Assembly: GCF_900105175.1 (NCBI RefSeq)
Contig: NZ_LT629771.1
Span: 930,001-994,000 of the forward strand
DNA: 64,000 nt
Reading direction: 5' to 3'
From: Jiangella sp. DSM 45060
Lineage (GTDB): Bacteria; Actinomycetota; Actinomycetes; Jiangellales; Jiangellaceae
Positions 7,551 through 16,663 of the stretch are shown one piece after another. Each line of letters opens with the position of its first letter. Position 1 is the first letter of the stretch. Position numbers and translations under genes: made by a program. The notes beneath the pieces were generated by a model, which was given only the letters and a program-made list of their open reading frames with translations, was not told the DNA's origin and ran no database searches.

Positions 7551-8555
7551 GTGTCGCAGCGCCGTCGGCCGACGATTCATGAGGTGGCCAAGGTCGCCGG
7601 GGTCTCGATCTCCTCGGTGTCGCGCGCGCTCAACGGCAACACCTCCAACGCCGACATGGTCGCCCGGGTGAACGCCGCGGTGCGGGAGGTCGGCTACGTC
7701 CCGAGCGTGGTCGCGCAGTCGCTGAAGACGCGGCACACGGGGCAGGTCGCGTTCGCGATGGAGGACATCGGCAACGCCGCGTACCTGGAGATGGTTCGCC
7801 GCATCCAGCCGACGCTGCGGGACGAGGGCTACCGGCTGCTGCTGCACAGCACCGCCGCCGACGTCGAGGACGAGCTGGGGGTGCTGGCCAGCCTCAGCCA
7901 GAACTACGTCGACGGGCTCATCCTGTGCCCGCTGCGCGTCACCGACCGCCACGTCGAGGCGCTGCGCCAGACCGCGGTGCCTGTCGTGGTCATCGGCCTG
8001 CTGCCGGACGACGTGCCGGTCGACAACGTGCGGGCCGACTCGCGGGTGGGCGCGCAGCTGGCGGTCGAGCACCTGGCCGAGGCCGGCGCCCGCCGCATCG
8101 CGTTCATCGACGGCCCGCTCGACACCGTCCCCGGCCGGGCCCGCTACGACGGCTACCGCAGGGGGCTCGCGGCGGTGGGGCAGGAGGCGGACGACGCGCT
8201 GATCCGGTTCACGGACTTCCGGTTCGACGCCGGCCGCGAGACGGCGCGCGAGCTGCTCACCCAGCACCCCGGCATCGACGCGGTGCTGGGCGCCAACGAC
8301 CTCATCGCGATGGGCGCCCTGCACGCGCTGCGCGAACTCGGCCGCGACGTCCCCGGCGACGTGCGGGTGGTCGGCATGGACGACACCCCGCTGGCCGCCA
8401 CCAGCTTCCCGCCGCTGTCCAGCGTCTCCCTCGGCTCGGCCGACCGCGGCCGCATCGCCGCGGAACTGCTGCTGCGACGGCTCGACGGCGACGACGCGCC
8501 GCCCGAGCGGGTCACCGTCCCGCCGTCGCTGACCGTCCGGGAGAGCAGCCGATGA
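7551..8555 (+). CDS. LacI family transcriptional regulator
   Basis: A 334-aa LacI/GalR repressor. The N-terminal HTH and hinge (PTIHEVAKVAGVSISSVSRALNG, residues 7-29) are followed by a periplasmic-binding-protein-like effector domain (about 60-330). Start GTG 7551 was chosen because the family opening falls right after it and GAGGAG is at 7535-7540; the frame runs further upstream without homology. Two matching palindromes precede it and one precedes the divergent esterase gene. It overlaps the first permease gene by ATGA, so the regulator is the first gene of the importer operon. The effector is probably the imported sugar or riboside, or a product of it. Confidence 0.92.
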   Translation: MSQRRRPTIHEVAKVAGVSISSVSRALNGNTSNADMVARVNAAVREVGYVPSVVAQSLKTRHTGQVAFAMEDIGNAAYLEMVRRIQPTLRDEGYRLLLHSTAADVEDELGVLASLSQNYVDGLILCPLRVTDRHVEALRQTAVPVVVIGLLPDDVPVDNVRADSRVGAQLAVEHLAEAGARRIAFIDGPLDTVPGRARYDGYRRGLAAVGQEADDALIRFTDFRFDAGRETARELLTQHPGIDAVLGANDLIAMGALHALRELGRDVPGDVRVVGMDDTPLAATSFPPLSSVSLGSADRGRIAAELLLRRLDGDDAPPERVTVPPSLTVRESSR

Positions 8556-9487
8556 GCGCCACCGCCACCGCGCGTCGGCCCGCGACCCGGCCCACGGCGC
8601 CGAAGCGCAAGAACTTCCTCGGCCTGGACCGCGACGGGCTGCTGCTCGCCGTGCCGGCGCTGATCCCCGTCGTGCTGTTCAGCATGTACCCGCTGCTGCG
8701 CGGCATCTACCTCGGCTTCACCGACGCCGAGGCCGGACGCAACAGCGAGACGGCCTTCACCGGCTTCGAGAACTACAGCCAGCTGCTCGGCGACTCGTAC
8801 TTCTGGGACTCCTTCCGCATCGGGCTGATCTGGGCGTTCGGCGTCACGATCCTGCAGTTCTTCGCCAGCCTCGGCCTCGCGTTGCTGCTCAACCAGAAGC
8901 TGCGGCTGCGCTGGCTGGCCCGCACGCTGGCGCTGGTGCCGTGGGCGATGCCGCCGGTCGTCATCGGCATCATGTGGCGGCTGGTGTACCACCCCAACGC
9001 CGGCATCCTGAACAGCACGCTCAAGGACCTCGGGATCATCGACTCCAACGTCGAGTGGCTCAGCTCGCTGTCGCTGGCGCTGCCCGCCGTCATCGTCGTC
9101 GGCGTGTGGTCCGGCATGCCGCAGACGACGGTGGTGCTGCTGGCCGGCCTGCAGAGCGTCTCCGAGGAGCTGAAGGAAGCGGCCGCGGTCGACGGCGCGG
9201 GCCCGTGGCAGCGGTTCCGCAACGTGACGTGGCCGGCGCTGCGCCCCATCGTCACGGCGATGACGACGCTCGACTTCATCTGGAACTTCAACTCCTTCAG
9301 CCTCGTGTACGTGCTCACCGAGGGCGGACCCGGCGGCTCGACCCGGCTGCCGATGCTCTTCGCGTACGAGGAGGCGTTCCGCTACGGCAACTACGGCTAC
9401 GCGGCCGCGCTGGGCAACGCGATGGTGCTGGTGATCGCCGTGTTCGTCGTGATCTACCTGCGACGGCGCTACCGGGAGGAGGGCTGA
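8552..9487 (+). CDS. sugar ABC transporter permease 1 (MalF-type)
   Basis: A 311-aa inner-membrane permease of the carbohydrate uptake CUT1 type. After a basic N-terminus it has about six membrane segments and the EAA loop (EELKEAAAVDGAGPWQRFRNVTWPAL) that docks onto the ATPase. Its ATG overlaps the lacI stop. The second permease and the lipoprotein follow directly. No ATPase gene is nearby; actinobacterial CUT1 importers commonly share one MsiK-type ATPase encoded elsewhere, which I infer here. Confidence 0.93.
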   Translation: MSATATARRPATRPTAPKRKNFLGLDRDGLLLAVPALIPVVLFSMYPLLRGIYLGFTDAEAGRNSETAFTGFENYSQLLGDSYFWDSFRIGLIWAFGVTILQFFASLGLALLLNQKLRLRWLARTLALVPWAMPPVVIGIMWRLVYHPNAGILNSTLKDLGIIDSNVEWLSSLSLALPAVIVVGVWSGMPQTTVVLLAGLQSVSEELKEAAAVDGAGPWQRFRNVTWPALRPIVTAMTTLDFIWNFNSFSLVYVLTEGGPGGSTRLPMLFAYEEAFRYGNYGYAAALGNAMVLVIAVFVVIYLRRRYREEG

Positions 9488-9489
9488 CG

Positions 9490-10326
9490 ATGCGCGGCTT
9501 CCGCACGCTGGCGACGCCGGCGAAGTACGTGGCGCTGATCGCGTACCTGGTGTTCCTGGCCTTCCCGCTGCTCTGGCTGATCTCGACGGCGTTCAAGCCG
9601 CCGCAAGAGATGGCGCTGATCGATCCGACGATCATCCCGGCCGAGCCGACGCTGGACAACTTCCGGCTCGCGTTCGAGCAGCAGCCGCTGGCGCGGGCGC
9701 TGCTCAACACGTTGATCATCGCCGGCACCTCGGCGCTGGTGACGGTGCTGCTGTCGATTCCGGCGGCCTACGTGATGGCGCGCTACCGCTCGGTGGTGAG
9801 CCGGATGACGGTGCTCTGGGTGCTGCTGAGCCAGATGTTCCCATTCATTCTGGTGATCATCCCGCTCTTCCTGTTACTGCGCGACGCCGGGCTCTACGAC
9901 ACCCAGATCGGCCTGATCATCGTCTACGTCGTCTGGAGCATGCCGTTCGCGCTGTGGATGCTGCGCAGCTACGTCGTCGGCATCCCCGTCGAGCTGGAGG
10001 AGGCCGCCGCCATGGACGGCGCCGGCAAGCTCCGCACGCTCAAGGACATCGTCGCGCCGCTGCTGGTGCCGGGCGTGGTCGCGGCCGCGCTGTTCGCGTT
10101 CGTGTCGGCGTGGAACGAGTTCCTGTTCGCCCTGGTCCTGCTCCGCACGCCGGAGCTGCAGACCATCTCACTGACGCTGGTGAAGTTCATCGGGGCGGAG
10201 GGGGTGGCGCGGCTGGGCCCGCTGGCGGCCGCCGCGCTCGTCGCCACGATCCCGAGCCTCGTCTTCTTCGCCATCATCCAACGCCGTCTCGTCGGGGGCA
10301 TGCTCGGCGGCGCGGTGAAGTCCTGA
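9490..10326 (+). CDS. sugar ABC transporter permease 2 (MalG-type)
   Basis: A 278-aa partner permease. It has an N-terminal helix with STAFKPP (typical of MalG proteins), about six membrane segments, an EAA loop (PVELEEAAAMDGAGKLRTLKDI) and a C-terminal GGMLGGAVKS tail characteristic of CUT1 MalG subunits. It starts 2 nt after the stop of permease 1, so it is translationally linked. Confidence 0.93.
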   Translation: MRGFRTLATPAKYVALIAYLVFLAFPLLWLISTAFKPPQEMALIDPTIIPAEPTLDNFRLAFEQQPLARALLNTLIIAGTSALVTVLLSIPAAYVMARYRSVVSRMTVLWVLLSQMFPFILVIIPLFLLLRDAGLYDTQIGLIIVYVVWSMPFALWMLRSYVVGIPVELEEAAAMDGAGKLRTLKDIVAPLLVPGVVAAALFAFVSAWNEFLFALVLLRTPELQTISLTLVKFIGAEGVARLGPLAAAALVATIPSLVFFAIIQRRLVGGMLGGAVKS

Positions 10327-10355
10327 CCACCCACATCACCACCCCAGGAGGGATC

Positions 10356-11660
10356 GTGCGCAGAGCAGCAACGATCGTGTCCGCCGGCGTCGTCAGCGCC
10401 GGCCTCGTGCTGGCCGGTTGCGGCTCCGGTGACGGAGACGGCGACGGCGCCGGGACGGGCGGCGGCGACGGCCCGGTGACGCTGACCTTCCAGAGTTTGG
10501 CCTTCCAGCCGGAGTCCATCGAGGCGAACCAGCAGATCATCGAGCAGTGGAACGCCGACAACCCCGACATCCAGGTCGAGTACCTGCAGGGCGACTGGGC
10601 CTCGGTGCAGGACCAGCTGGTGACGGCGTTCGAGGGCGGCACCGCGCCTGACCTCGTCCACTACGAGTCGTCCTACCTGCAGGACTTCGCCGACCGCGGC
10701 TGGATCCTCGACATCACCGACCTCGTCCCCGACGAGATGACCGACGACATCCTCGACGGCGCGTGGGAGGCGGTCACGTTCGACGACTCCGTCTACGCGG
10801 TGCCGTTCCTGCTCGACGCGCAGGTGATCTTCGCCAACAAGGCGCTGCTCGACGCGGCCGGCATTCCGGTGCCCGCACCGGACGACCCGTGGACGTGGGA
10901 CGAGTTCGCCGACATCTCGACGCAGCTCACCGACGCCGACACGTTCGGCGTGGCGTGGACGCTGAAGGACCCGGCGAACCGGATGCTCAACCTCGCCATG
11001 AACTTCGGCGGCGCGTTCTTCGAGGAGTCCGACGGCGCCAGCACGGCGATCTTCGGCGACGCGGAGAAGGAGGCGTTCCAGCGCATCCACGACCAGCTCT
11101 ACGTCGACAAGAGCGCCGCGACCGACGCCATCGGCATGGGCGGCTCCGACCCGCTGCCCGGCTTCTTCGCCGGTCAGTACGCGATGCTCCCCAAGGGCAT
11201 CTGGTTCCGCCAGCAGATCATCGACCAGGCGCCCGAGGGCTTCGAGTACGTGACGATCCCGGCGCTCGAGGGCGACTCGCAGACGCAGGCGGCGGCGCCG
11301 CAGACGATCTCGATCGCGGCCGAGTCCGAGCACCCCGAGGAGGCGATGGCCTTCCTCGAGTACATGCTCAACCCGGAGAACCAGGCGCTGCTGGCCAAGG
11401 GCGACTGGATGATCCCGGCGAGCTCCGCGGCCGCCGAGGACCCCGTCCTCACCGAGACGCCCGACTGGCCCGTCGCGGCCGCGTCCGGGACGTTCCTCGA
11501 GCAGGCGCCATTCCAGCGGGTCCGCGGCTACGAGGAGTGGAAGAACAAGGTCGCCAACCCGTCGATCGAGGAGTTCTTCGCGAACTCGATCTCGCTGGAC
11601 GAGCTCGGCACCCGGCTGACCGAGGACGGCAACGAGATCCTGGAGCGCTACAACCGCTGA
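10356..11660 (+). CDS. sugar-binding lipoprotein of the ABC importer
   Basis: A 434-aa extracellular solute-binding protein (family 1). It has a signal peptide with lipobox LAGC (Cys about residue 22), a Gly/Asp-rich linker and the bilobed binding fold with typical segments (ITDLVPDE, YAVPFLLDAQVIFANKALLDAAG). GTG 10356 has a strong AGGAGGG site 4 nt upstream. It completes the importer with the two permeases. Only 33 bp separate it from the first ADP-ribosylglycohydrolase gene with no terminator visible, linking import to those enzymes. The ligand cannot be read from sequence. Confidence 0.92.
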   Translation: MRRAATIVSAGVVSAGLVLAGCGSGDGDGDGAGTGGGDGPVTLTFQSLAFQPESIEANQQIIEQWNADNPDIQVEYLQGDWASVQDQLVTAFEGGTAPDLVHYESSYLQDFADRGWILDITDLVPDEMTDDILDGAWEAVTFDDSVYAVPFLLDAQVIFANKALLDAAGIPVPAPDDPWTWDEFADISTQLTDADTFGVAWTLKDPANRMLNLAMNFGGAFFEESDGASTAIFGDAEKEAFQRIHDQLYVDKSAATDAIGMGGSDPLPGFFAGQYAMLPKGIWFRQQIIDQAPEGFEYVTIPALEGDSQTQAAAPQTISIAAESEHPEEAMAFLEYMLNPENQALLAKGDWMIPASSAAAEDPVLTETPDWPVAAASGTFLEQAPFQRVRGYEEWKNKVANPSIEEFFANSISLDELGTRLTEDGNEILERYNR

Positions 11661-11693
11661 CGGCGGTGGCGCGGTGAGGGTGGAGAGGTGTCG

Positions 11694-12650
11694 ATGAAGG
11701 ACCGCGCGAGGGGGTGCCTGCTCGGGCTCGCGATCGGCGATGCCATGGGCGCCCCCGCGGAGAACCTGACGGCCGAGCAGATCGCGGCCCGCTGGGGAAC
11801 CGTGACGGGGTTTCTGACCGACCGTCCGTCGGGGACCGACGACACCGAGTACGCGGCGTTCAGTGCGCTGCTGCTGCTCTCGCACGGCGCATCTCTGACC
11901 AGTGACCAGGTCGCCGACGCGTGGATCGCGGAGTTGGCCGGGCAGTCCGGCGGGTTCTCCGGCGCCGGGTTCAGCGAGCTCGGCACCATCGAGAACCTGC
12001 GGGCCGGGCTGCGGCCGCCGGCCAGCGGGCGGCACCTGCACTCGTGGAGCGACGGGCTGGCGATGCGGGCCGCGGTGCACGGCGTGTACGCGGCCGGCGA
12101 CCCGGCCCTGGCCGGGCGGCTGGCCGCTGTCGACGGCGCGGTCAGCCACTCCGGCGAGGGGGTTCTGGCCGGGGTCGCGGTGGCCGCCGCGGTCGCCGTC
12201 GCGATGACGGGTTCTGCTTCGGCGGGTGAGGTCGCGGCGGCCGCGCTGGCCGCCGTCCCCGAGGATTCGTGGACGGCGCGGTCGCTGCGGTCGGCGTTGG
12301 TCCACGCAGGGGACGTGCCCGCGCTGCTGGACGCCGTCGTCGTCCGGTCGTATCCGTGGACGGACCTGGCGCCGGAGGCGGTGGCGCTCGCGTTCGGCGC
12401 GTTCTTGGCCGCCGGCGGCTCGTTCGCCGATGCGGTGACGGGCGCGGTCTCGATGGGCCGCGACGCCGACACGACGGCGGCGATCGCGGGCGCGCTGGCC
12501 GGGGCGCTCGGCGGGCTGTCCGCGGTGCCGGCGGAGTGGCGGTCGCAGATCGGGCCGGTGACCGGGCGGTGCCTGGGCGAGGTGGTGGCGGGGCTGCATC
12601 CGCTGGACCTCGCCGACCGGCTGGCCGAACACCTGGAGGACGGCTCGTGA
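11694..12650 (+). CDS. ADP-ribosylglycohydrolase family protein, paralog 1
   Basis: A 318-aa DraG/ARH-like hydrolase. Family marks are present: the opening GLAIGDAMGAPAE, the first metal motif GTDDTEY, and the C-terminal metal motif MGRDADTTAAIAGALAGA. Both halves of the binuclear metal site look intact, so catalysis (hydrolysis of an N- or O-ribosyl bond) is plausible. Start: GGAG at 11682-11685 fits ATG 11694; a GTG at 11688 would add two residues. It follows the importer lipoprotein. Three further family members lie downstream after a 493-bp repeat-filled gap. Actual substrate unknown; it need not be ADP-ribosylated protein. Confidence 0.88.
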   Translation: MKDRARGCLLGLAIGDAMGAPAENLTAEQIAARWGTVTGFLTDRPSGTDDTEYAAFSALLLLSHGASLTSDQVADAWIAELAGQSGGFSGAGFSELGTIENLRAGLRPPASGRHLHSWSDGLAMRAAVHGVYAAGDPALAGRLAAVDGAVSHSGEGVLAGVAVAAAVAVAMTGSASAGEVAAAALAAVPEDSWTARSLRSALVHAGDVPALLDAVVVRSYPWTDLAPEAVALAFGAFLAAGGSFADAVTGAVSMGRDADTTAAIAGALAGALGGLSAVPAEWRSQIGPVTGRCLGEVVAGLHPLDLADRLAEHLEDGS

Positions 12651-12740
12651 GGGAACGGCTCGTGGGGGAACGGTTGGTGTGGACGGCGCGGACGGCGCGG
12701 ACGGTGCGGGCCGGGGGCGTGCGGCGGGTGCGTGGCTCGC

Positions 12741-12828
12741 GGCGGGTGTGTGGCGTGCTCTGCGCGGTGGTAGGTGGACCCCTCCCGGCCCGGGTGGGGT
12801 CCACCCTAGGGGCGGGCACTGACAACGT
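12741..12828 (-). repeat. 88-bp direct repeat A containing 52-bp repeat copy 2
   Basis: Identical to 13002-13089 at 85 of 88 positions. Its last 52 bp (12777-12828) are copy 2 of the dispersed repeat: minus strand TTGTCAGTG-N8-TAGGGT, then a hairpin with a perfect GGACCCC/GGGGTCC outer stem. It lies between paralogs 1 and 2 of the ADP-ribosylglycohydrolases and points against them. Confidence 0.8.
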
Positions 12829-12839
12829 GCTGCGTTCGC

Positions 12840-13001
12840 CGGCGGCGGCCGGTGGCGCGCGGAGGGCGAGTGGCTCGCGGGCCTGTGGCGCGCGATTGGT
12901 GAGTGGTGCGCGGCTGGTGAGTGATGTGCGGCGGGACGGTGGCGCGCGAGTGGTGAGTGGTGCGCGGCCGGTGTCTGGTGCGCGGCGCGAGTGTGATGCG
13001 T
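12840..13001. repeat. degenerate 18-bp tandem repeat
   Basis: Units of GGTGAGTGGTGCGCGGC occur exactly at 12898 and 12952 and with two changes at 12916, on an 18-bp register, with weaker units around them. The gap 12651-13143 otherwise holds only the two 88-bp repeats. No gene is supported, although frames stay open because the repeat lacks stop codons. Confidence 0.6.
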
Positions 13002-13089
13002 GGCGGGTGCGTGGCGTGCTCTGCGCGGTGGTAGGTGGACCCCTCCCGGCCCGGGTGGGGCCCACCCTAGGGGCGGGCACCGACAACGT
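13002..13089 (-). repeat. 88-bp direct repeat B containing 52-bp repeat copy 3
   Basis: Second copy of the 88-bp repeat; 13038-13089 is copy 3 of the dispersed element (minus strand TTGTCGGTG-N8-TAGGGT plus hairpin). The three differences from repeat A are all T to C; one turns an A-T stem pair into a G-T wobble and so keeps the hairpin. Confidence 0.8.
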
Positions 13090-13143
13090 TCGACGCGCGC
13101 GGAAGTCGCCGGCGCCGGCCCGCGGTGCACGGTGGGAGGAGAC

Positions 13144-14184
13144 GTGAGAGGGCGGGACCGGATCGCCGGGGCGTTGGTCGGGCTCGCCATCGGCGACGCC
13201 GCGGGGTGGCCGGCGGCGCGGCACCGGGCGGTGCTGCTGCCGCCGTGGACCCGGCGGCTGCACCGCGAGCTCGACGCGTTCGCCGAGACGCAGCAGGTGA
13301 CGACGCTGCCGGTGCCGTTCGCGCTGAACCAGCCGACGGCGCCGCTGCGGCTGGGCCCGTCCGATGACGCGGAGTGGGCGGCGTGGACGCTGACCCGCCT
13401 CGGCACCTCGAGCAAGACGCTGACCAGGGCCGACGTCCACGCGTACTGGCGGGCGGCGGCGACGGAGGGGACGCTGCCGCGCGGCCGGATCAGCGTCGCC
13501 ACCGCGGCCGACGCGCTGCGGCGAGACGTCGACCCGCCGGTGACGGGGCACGACAACCCGCACCACTTCGACGACGCAGCGGCGGTGCGGGCGGTCGCGG
13601 CCGGGCTGGTCGCCGCCGGGCCGGCGGAGGCGGCCACCCTCGCCGGCTGGGACGCCGAGGTGACGAACGCCGGCGAGGGTGTGGACGCGGCGCGGGTGGT
13701 CGCCGCGACGATCGCGCGGCTGATCCGCGGCGAACCGCTGGCCACCGCCTGGGCGAGAGCCGCGGAACACCTGACGCCGGACACCCTGCTCACCGACAAT
13801 CTGACGCGAGCAACGCGGCGAACGGCCGACGCGACCAGCGCCGCCGACGCCGTCCCGCTACTGGACGAGCCGGCCGGTCACGTCTACAGCTACGGCGTCG
13901 CCGCGGCGCAGACGCTGCCGGTCGCCGTCGCGCTGGCGCTGGCCGCCGAGCGCGGCGGGGAACCTCCCATCGCCGCGATCACCGCCGTCGCCTGCCTGCC
14001 CGCGACCGCCGACAGCGCGCCCGCGCTGACCGGCGCGCTCACCGGGGCGGCCCGCGGCATGAGCGCGCTACCCACCACGTGGGCCGAGCGGTGCCGGCGA
14101 CTCGCCGGGTGCTGCGCGGCCGAACTGGCCGGACTCGACCTGGTCGAGCTGGCAGGCTCCATCGAGGAAAGGACACCAGCGTGA
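13144..14184 (+). CDS. ADP-ribosylglycohydrolase-like protein, paralog 2 (degenerate metal site)
   Basis: A 346-aa family member opening with GALVGLAIGDAAGWPAARH. The first metal motif is present in altered form (GPSDDAEW). The C-terminal metal motif, normally RDxDT, is replaced by PATADSAPALTGALTGA and so has lost one of the paired acids. It may be inactive, act on a different bond, or serve as a partner for paralogs 1, 3 and 4. GTG 13144 has GGGAGGAG just upstream. It begins a chain of seven genes that overlap end to start, and overlaps paralog 3 by GTGA. Confidence 0.82.
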   Translation: MRGRDRIAGALVGLAIGDAAGWPAARHRAVLLPPWTRRLHRELDAFAETQQVTTLPVPFALNQPTAPLRLGPSDDAEWAAWTLTRLGTSSKTLTRADVHAYWRAAATEGTLPRGRISVATAADALRRDVDPPVTGHDNPHHFDDAAAVRAVAAGLVAAGPAEAATLAGWDAEVTNAGEGVDAARVVAATIARLIRGEPLATAWARAAEHLTPDTLLTDNLTRATRRTADATSAADAVPLLDEPAGHVYSYGVAAAQTLPVAVALALAAERGGEPPIAAITAVACLPATADSAPALTGALTGAARGMSALPTTWAERCRRLAGCCAAELAGLDLVELAGSIEERTPA

Positions 14185-15326
14185 CCACTGACGCACTCAT
14201 CGACACCGCGGTCGGATGCATGACGGGAGCCGCCGTCGGCGACGCGCTCGGTGGTGCGACGGAGGGCTGGTCGCCGCAGCAGATCCGGGACCGGTGGGGC
14301 GGCTGGGTCGAGGGCATCGTGCCGCCGTACTACGAGGACTGGCGCACGGCGCGGCCCATCGCGCCGTACCACAAGGGCGACGGCCACGTCACCGACGACA
14401 CCCTGATGACGCACCTGGTGGTCGACGTGTACGAGCAGGCCGGGGCGCACCTGACGGCGTACGACGTCGCCGAGCGGCTGGTGCCGCTGATGATCGGCCG
14501 CAAGGTCTGGATCCCCGAGCTCGAGGCCGAGGCGCTGCCGCTGCAGCGGGTCTTCCTGGCGGAGAAGTTCATGGCGCTGCGGCTGCACTGGGGCCACGCC
14601 GACCCGCGCGAGGCCGGCGTCGGCAACGCGGTGAACTGCGGCGCGGCCATGTACATCGCGCCGATCGGCATCGTCAACGCCGCCGACCCGGACGCCGCCT
14701 ACGCCGAGGCCATCGACGTCGCCGGCGCGCACCAGTCGTCGTACGGGCGCGAGGCGGCCGGCGTCATGGCCGCCTGCGTGGCCGCGGCCGCGGCGCCCGG
14801 TGCGACGGTCGACGACGTACTGGCGGCGGCGGTGCGGCTGGCGAAGGACGGGACGAAGGCCGGGATCGAGGCGGTGCTGGAGACGGCGGCGTCGATCGGG
14901 CACTGGAGCGAGGCGGTCGAGTCGGGCAAGCTGCGCGCCGCCGTCGCCCCGTACGACACCGTCGGCGACGACTACCGCAACCAGGGCCTCGGCGCCCGCC
15001 GCCCGAGCCGCGTGCACACCATCGAGGAACTGCCGGTCGCGCTGGGCTTCCTCGCGATCGCCGGGGGCGACTGGCACGACGCCGTCATCGGCGGCGTCAA
15101 CTACGGCCGCGACTCCGACTCGATCGCGTCGATGGCCGGCGCCATCGCCGGCGCGCTGGGCGGCGCGGCGGCCGTCCCGGCCGAGCTGGTCGGCGCGGTC
15201 GCGACCGCCAGCCGGGTAGACCTCACCGGGCCGGGCGAGCGACTGGCGGCGGTGACGGCGCGGGTGCGAGCGTCCGACGCGGCCCGGCGGGCGGCCGTCG
15301 ACGAGGCGTTCGGCGGGCTGGCCTGA
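14181..15326 (+). CDS. ADP-ribosylglycohydrolase family protein, paralog 3
   Basis: A 381-aa family member: AVGDALGGATEGW near the N-terminus, first metal motif HVTDDTLM, C-terminal metal motif GRDSDSIASMAGAIAGALGG, so the binuclear site looks complete. It is longer than classical ARH/DraG proteins and has inserts rich in aromatic residues around PPYYEDWRTARPIAPYHKGD that may shape the substrate pocket. GTG start overlaps the stop of paralog 2. Probably active, but on an unidentified ribosylated or similar substrate. Confidence 0.88.
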   Translation: MTTDALIDTAVGCMTGAAVGDALGGATEGWSPQQIRDRWGGWVEGIVPPYYEDWRTARPIAPYHKGDGHVTDDTLMTHLVVDVYEQAGAHLTAYDVAERLVPLMIGRKVWIPELEAEALPLQRVFLAEKFMALRLHWGHADPREAGVGNAVNCGAAMYIAPIGIVNAADPDAAYAEAIDVAGAHQSSYGREAAGVMAACVAAAAAPGATVDDVLAAAVRLAKDGTKAGIEAVLETAASIGHWSEAVESGKLRAAVAPYDTVGDDYRNQGLGARRPSRVHTIEELPVALGFLAIAGGDWHDAVIGGVNYGRDSDSIASMAGAIAGALGGAAAVPAELVGAVATASRVDLTGPGERLAAVTARVRASDAARRAAVDEAFGGLA

Positions 15327-16663
15327 TGCGGCTCACCTGGATCCAGCCCGAGGACCTGGTCGGGCACGCGTTCGCCCAGGCCGACGAGGACGGCGTCGAC
15401 GTCGCCGACCTGCGGGCCCGGTGGACGGCGGCCGGCGGCGACGACGCGCCGGTGCGGTCGGGCGCCTCCGAGGCCCCCGCGCCGCCGGAGCTGCGGACAC
15501 TGGCCGCCGAGCTGCTGGACGAGCTCGACGCACGGCCGTCGCCCCACGACGCGGCCGAGCCGACCGCCCTGGACGACCTGCGCGCGGGCTGGCCGTCGGC
15601 CGCGCCCCGCGAAACCGCCGACGCCGGCCGCGTCCACGGCGCCTGGCTGGGCCGCGCCGCCGGCTGCCTGCTCGGCAAGCCGGTGGAGAAGATCTCGCGG
15701 GCCGGGATCCGGGAGATCCTCGAGGCGACCGGCCGCTGGCCGCTCGACGACTGGTTCACCGCCGTCGGCCTGCCCGACGACGTCGCCGCCCGCCACCCGT
15801 GGAACCGCCGCAGCGCGACGACCAGCCTGGCCGAGAACATCGACGGCATGCCCGAGGACGACGACCTCAACTTCCCGATGCTCAACCTCGCGCTGCTGGA
15901 GACCCACGGCGCCGGCTTCACCACCGAGGACGTCGCCCAGAGCTGGCTGGCCGAACTGCCCGCCGGACGGGTGTTCACCGCCGAGCGGGTCGCCTACCGC
16001 AACCTGCTGCTCGGGCACCTGCCGCCGGCCACCGCGACGGTGCGCAACCCGTTCCGCGACTGGATCGGCGCGCAGATCCGCGGCGACGTGTTCGGCTGGG
16101 CCCGCCCCGGCGACCCCGCTGGCGCGGCCGAACTGGCCTGGCGCGACGCCGTCGTCAGCCACACCCGCAACGGCGTGTACGGCGAGCTGTTCGCGGCCGC
16201 GGCGTGCGCGGCGTCGCTGGTCGCGGCGACGGTGGACGAGGTGATCGATGCCGGCCTGTCCGTCGTCCCCGAGCAGTCGCGCTACGCCGAAGCGGTCCGG
16301 TTCGCCCGCGAGACCGCCGCGACGGTACCGGACTGGGAGGCCGTCGTCGACGCGATCGAGGCACGCTACGGGCACCTGCACTGGGTGCACGTGCTGAACA
16401 ACGCCGCGCTGGTGGTGGCCGCGCTGGTGCACGGCGGCGGCGACTACGAGCGATCCATCACCGCCGTCGTCAGCGGCGGCTGGGACACCGACTCCAACGG
16501 CGCCACCGTCGGCTCGATCGTCGGCGGGCTGACCGGCGTGGCCGCTCTGCCGCAGCGATGGACCGCGCCGTTGCGCAACCGCGTCGGCACCACGCTGGCC
16601 GGCTTCGACGGCATCGGCTTCGACGAGCTCGCCCGCAGGACGATGGCGGTGAGCGCCCGATGA
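15326..16663 (+). CDS. ADP-ribosylglycohydrolase family protein, paralog 4, with N-terminal extension
   Basis: A 445-aa member. An acidic, helical N-terminal extension of about 105 residues precedes the family opening [19 protein letters not shown]. The first metal motif is changed (PEDDDLNF in place of TDDT), while the C-terminal motif [18 protein letters not shown] is intact. This type is often annotated simply as ADP-ribosylglycohydrolase in actinobacterial sugar loci. Its ATG overlaps the stop of paralog 3 in TGATG, so the two are translated together, and it overlaps the kinase gene by ATGA. Confidence 0.85.
   Translation: MRLTWIQPEDLVGHAFAQADEDGVDVADLRARWTAAGGDDAPVRSGASEAPAPPELRTLAAELLDELDARPSPHDAAEPTALDDLRAGWPSAAPRETADAGRVHGAWLGRAAGCLLGKPVEKISRAGIREILEATGRWPLDDWFTAVGLPDDVAARHPWNRRSATTSLAENIDGMPEDDDLNFPMLNLALLETHGAGFTTEDVAQSWLAELPAGRVFTAERVAYRNLLLGHLPPATATVRNPFRDWIGAQIRGDVFGWARPGDPAGAAELAWRDAVVSHTRNGVYGELFAAAACAASLVAATVDEVIDAGLSVVPEQSRYAEAVRFARETAATVPDWEAVVDAIEARYGHLHWVHVLNNAALVVAALVHGGGDYERSITAVVSGGWDTDSNGATVGSIVGGLTGVAALPQRWTAPLRNRVGTTLAGFDGIGFDELARRTMAVSAR

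Noticed and set aside
9969-13799. 1276-aa minus-strand open frame across the importer and hydrolase genes
   Set aside because: Low-complexity Arg/Pro/Ala sequence without motifs; a GC-rich shadow of well-supported plus-strand genes.
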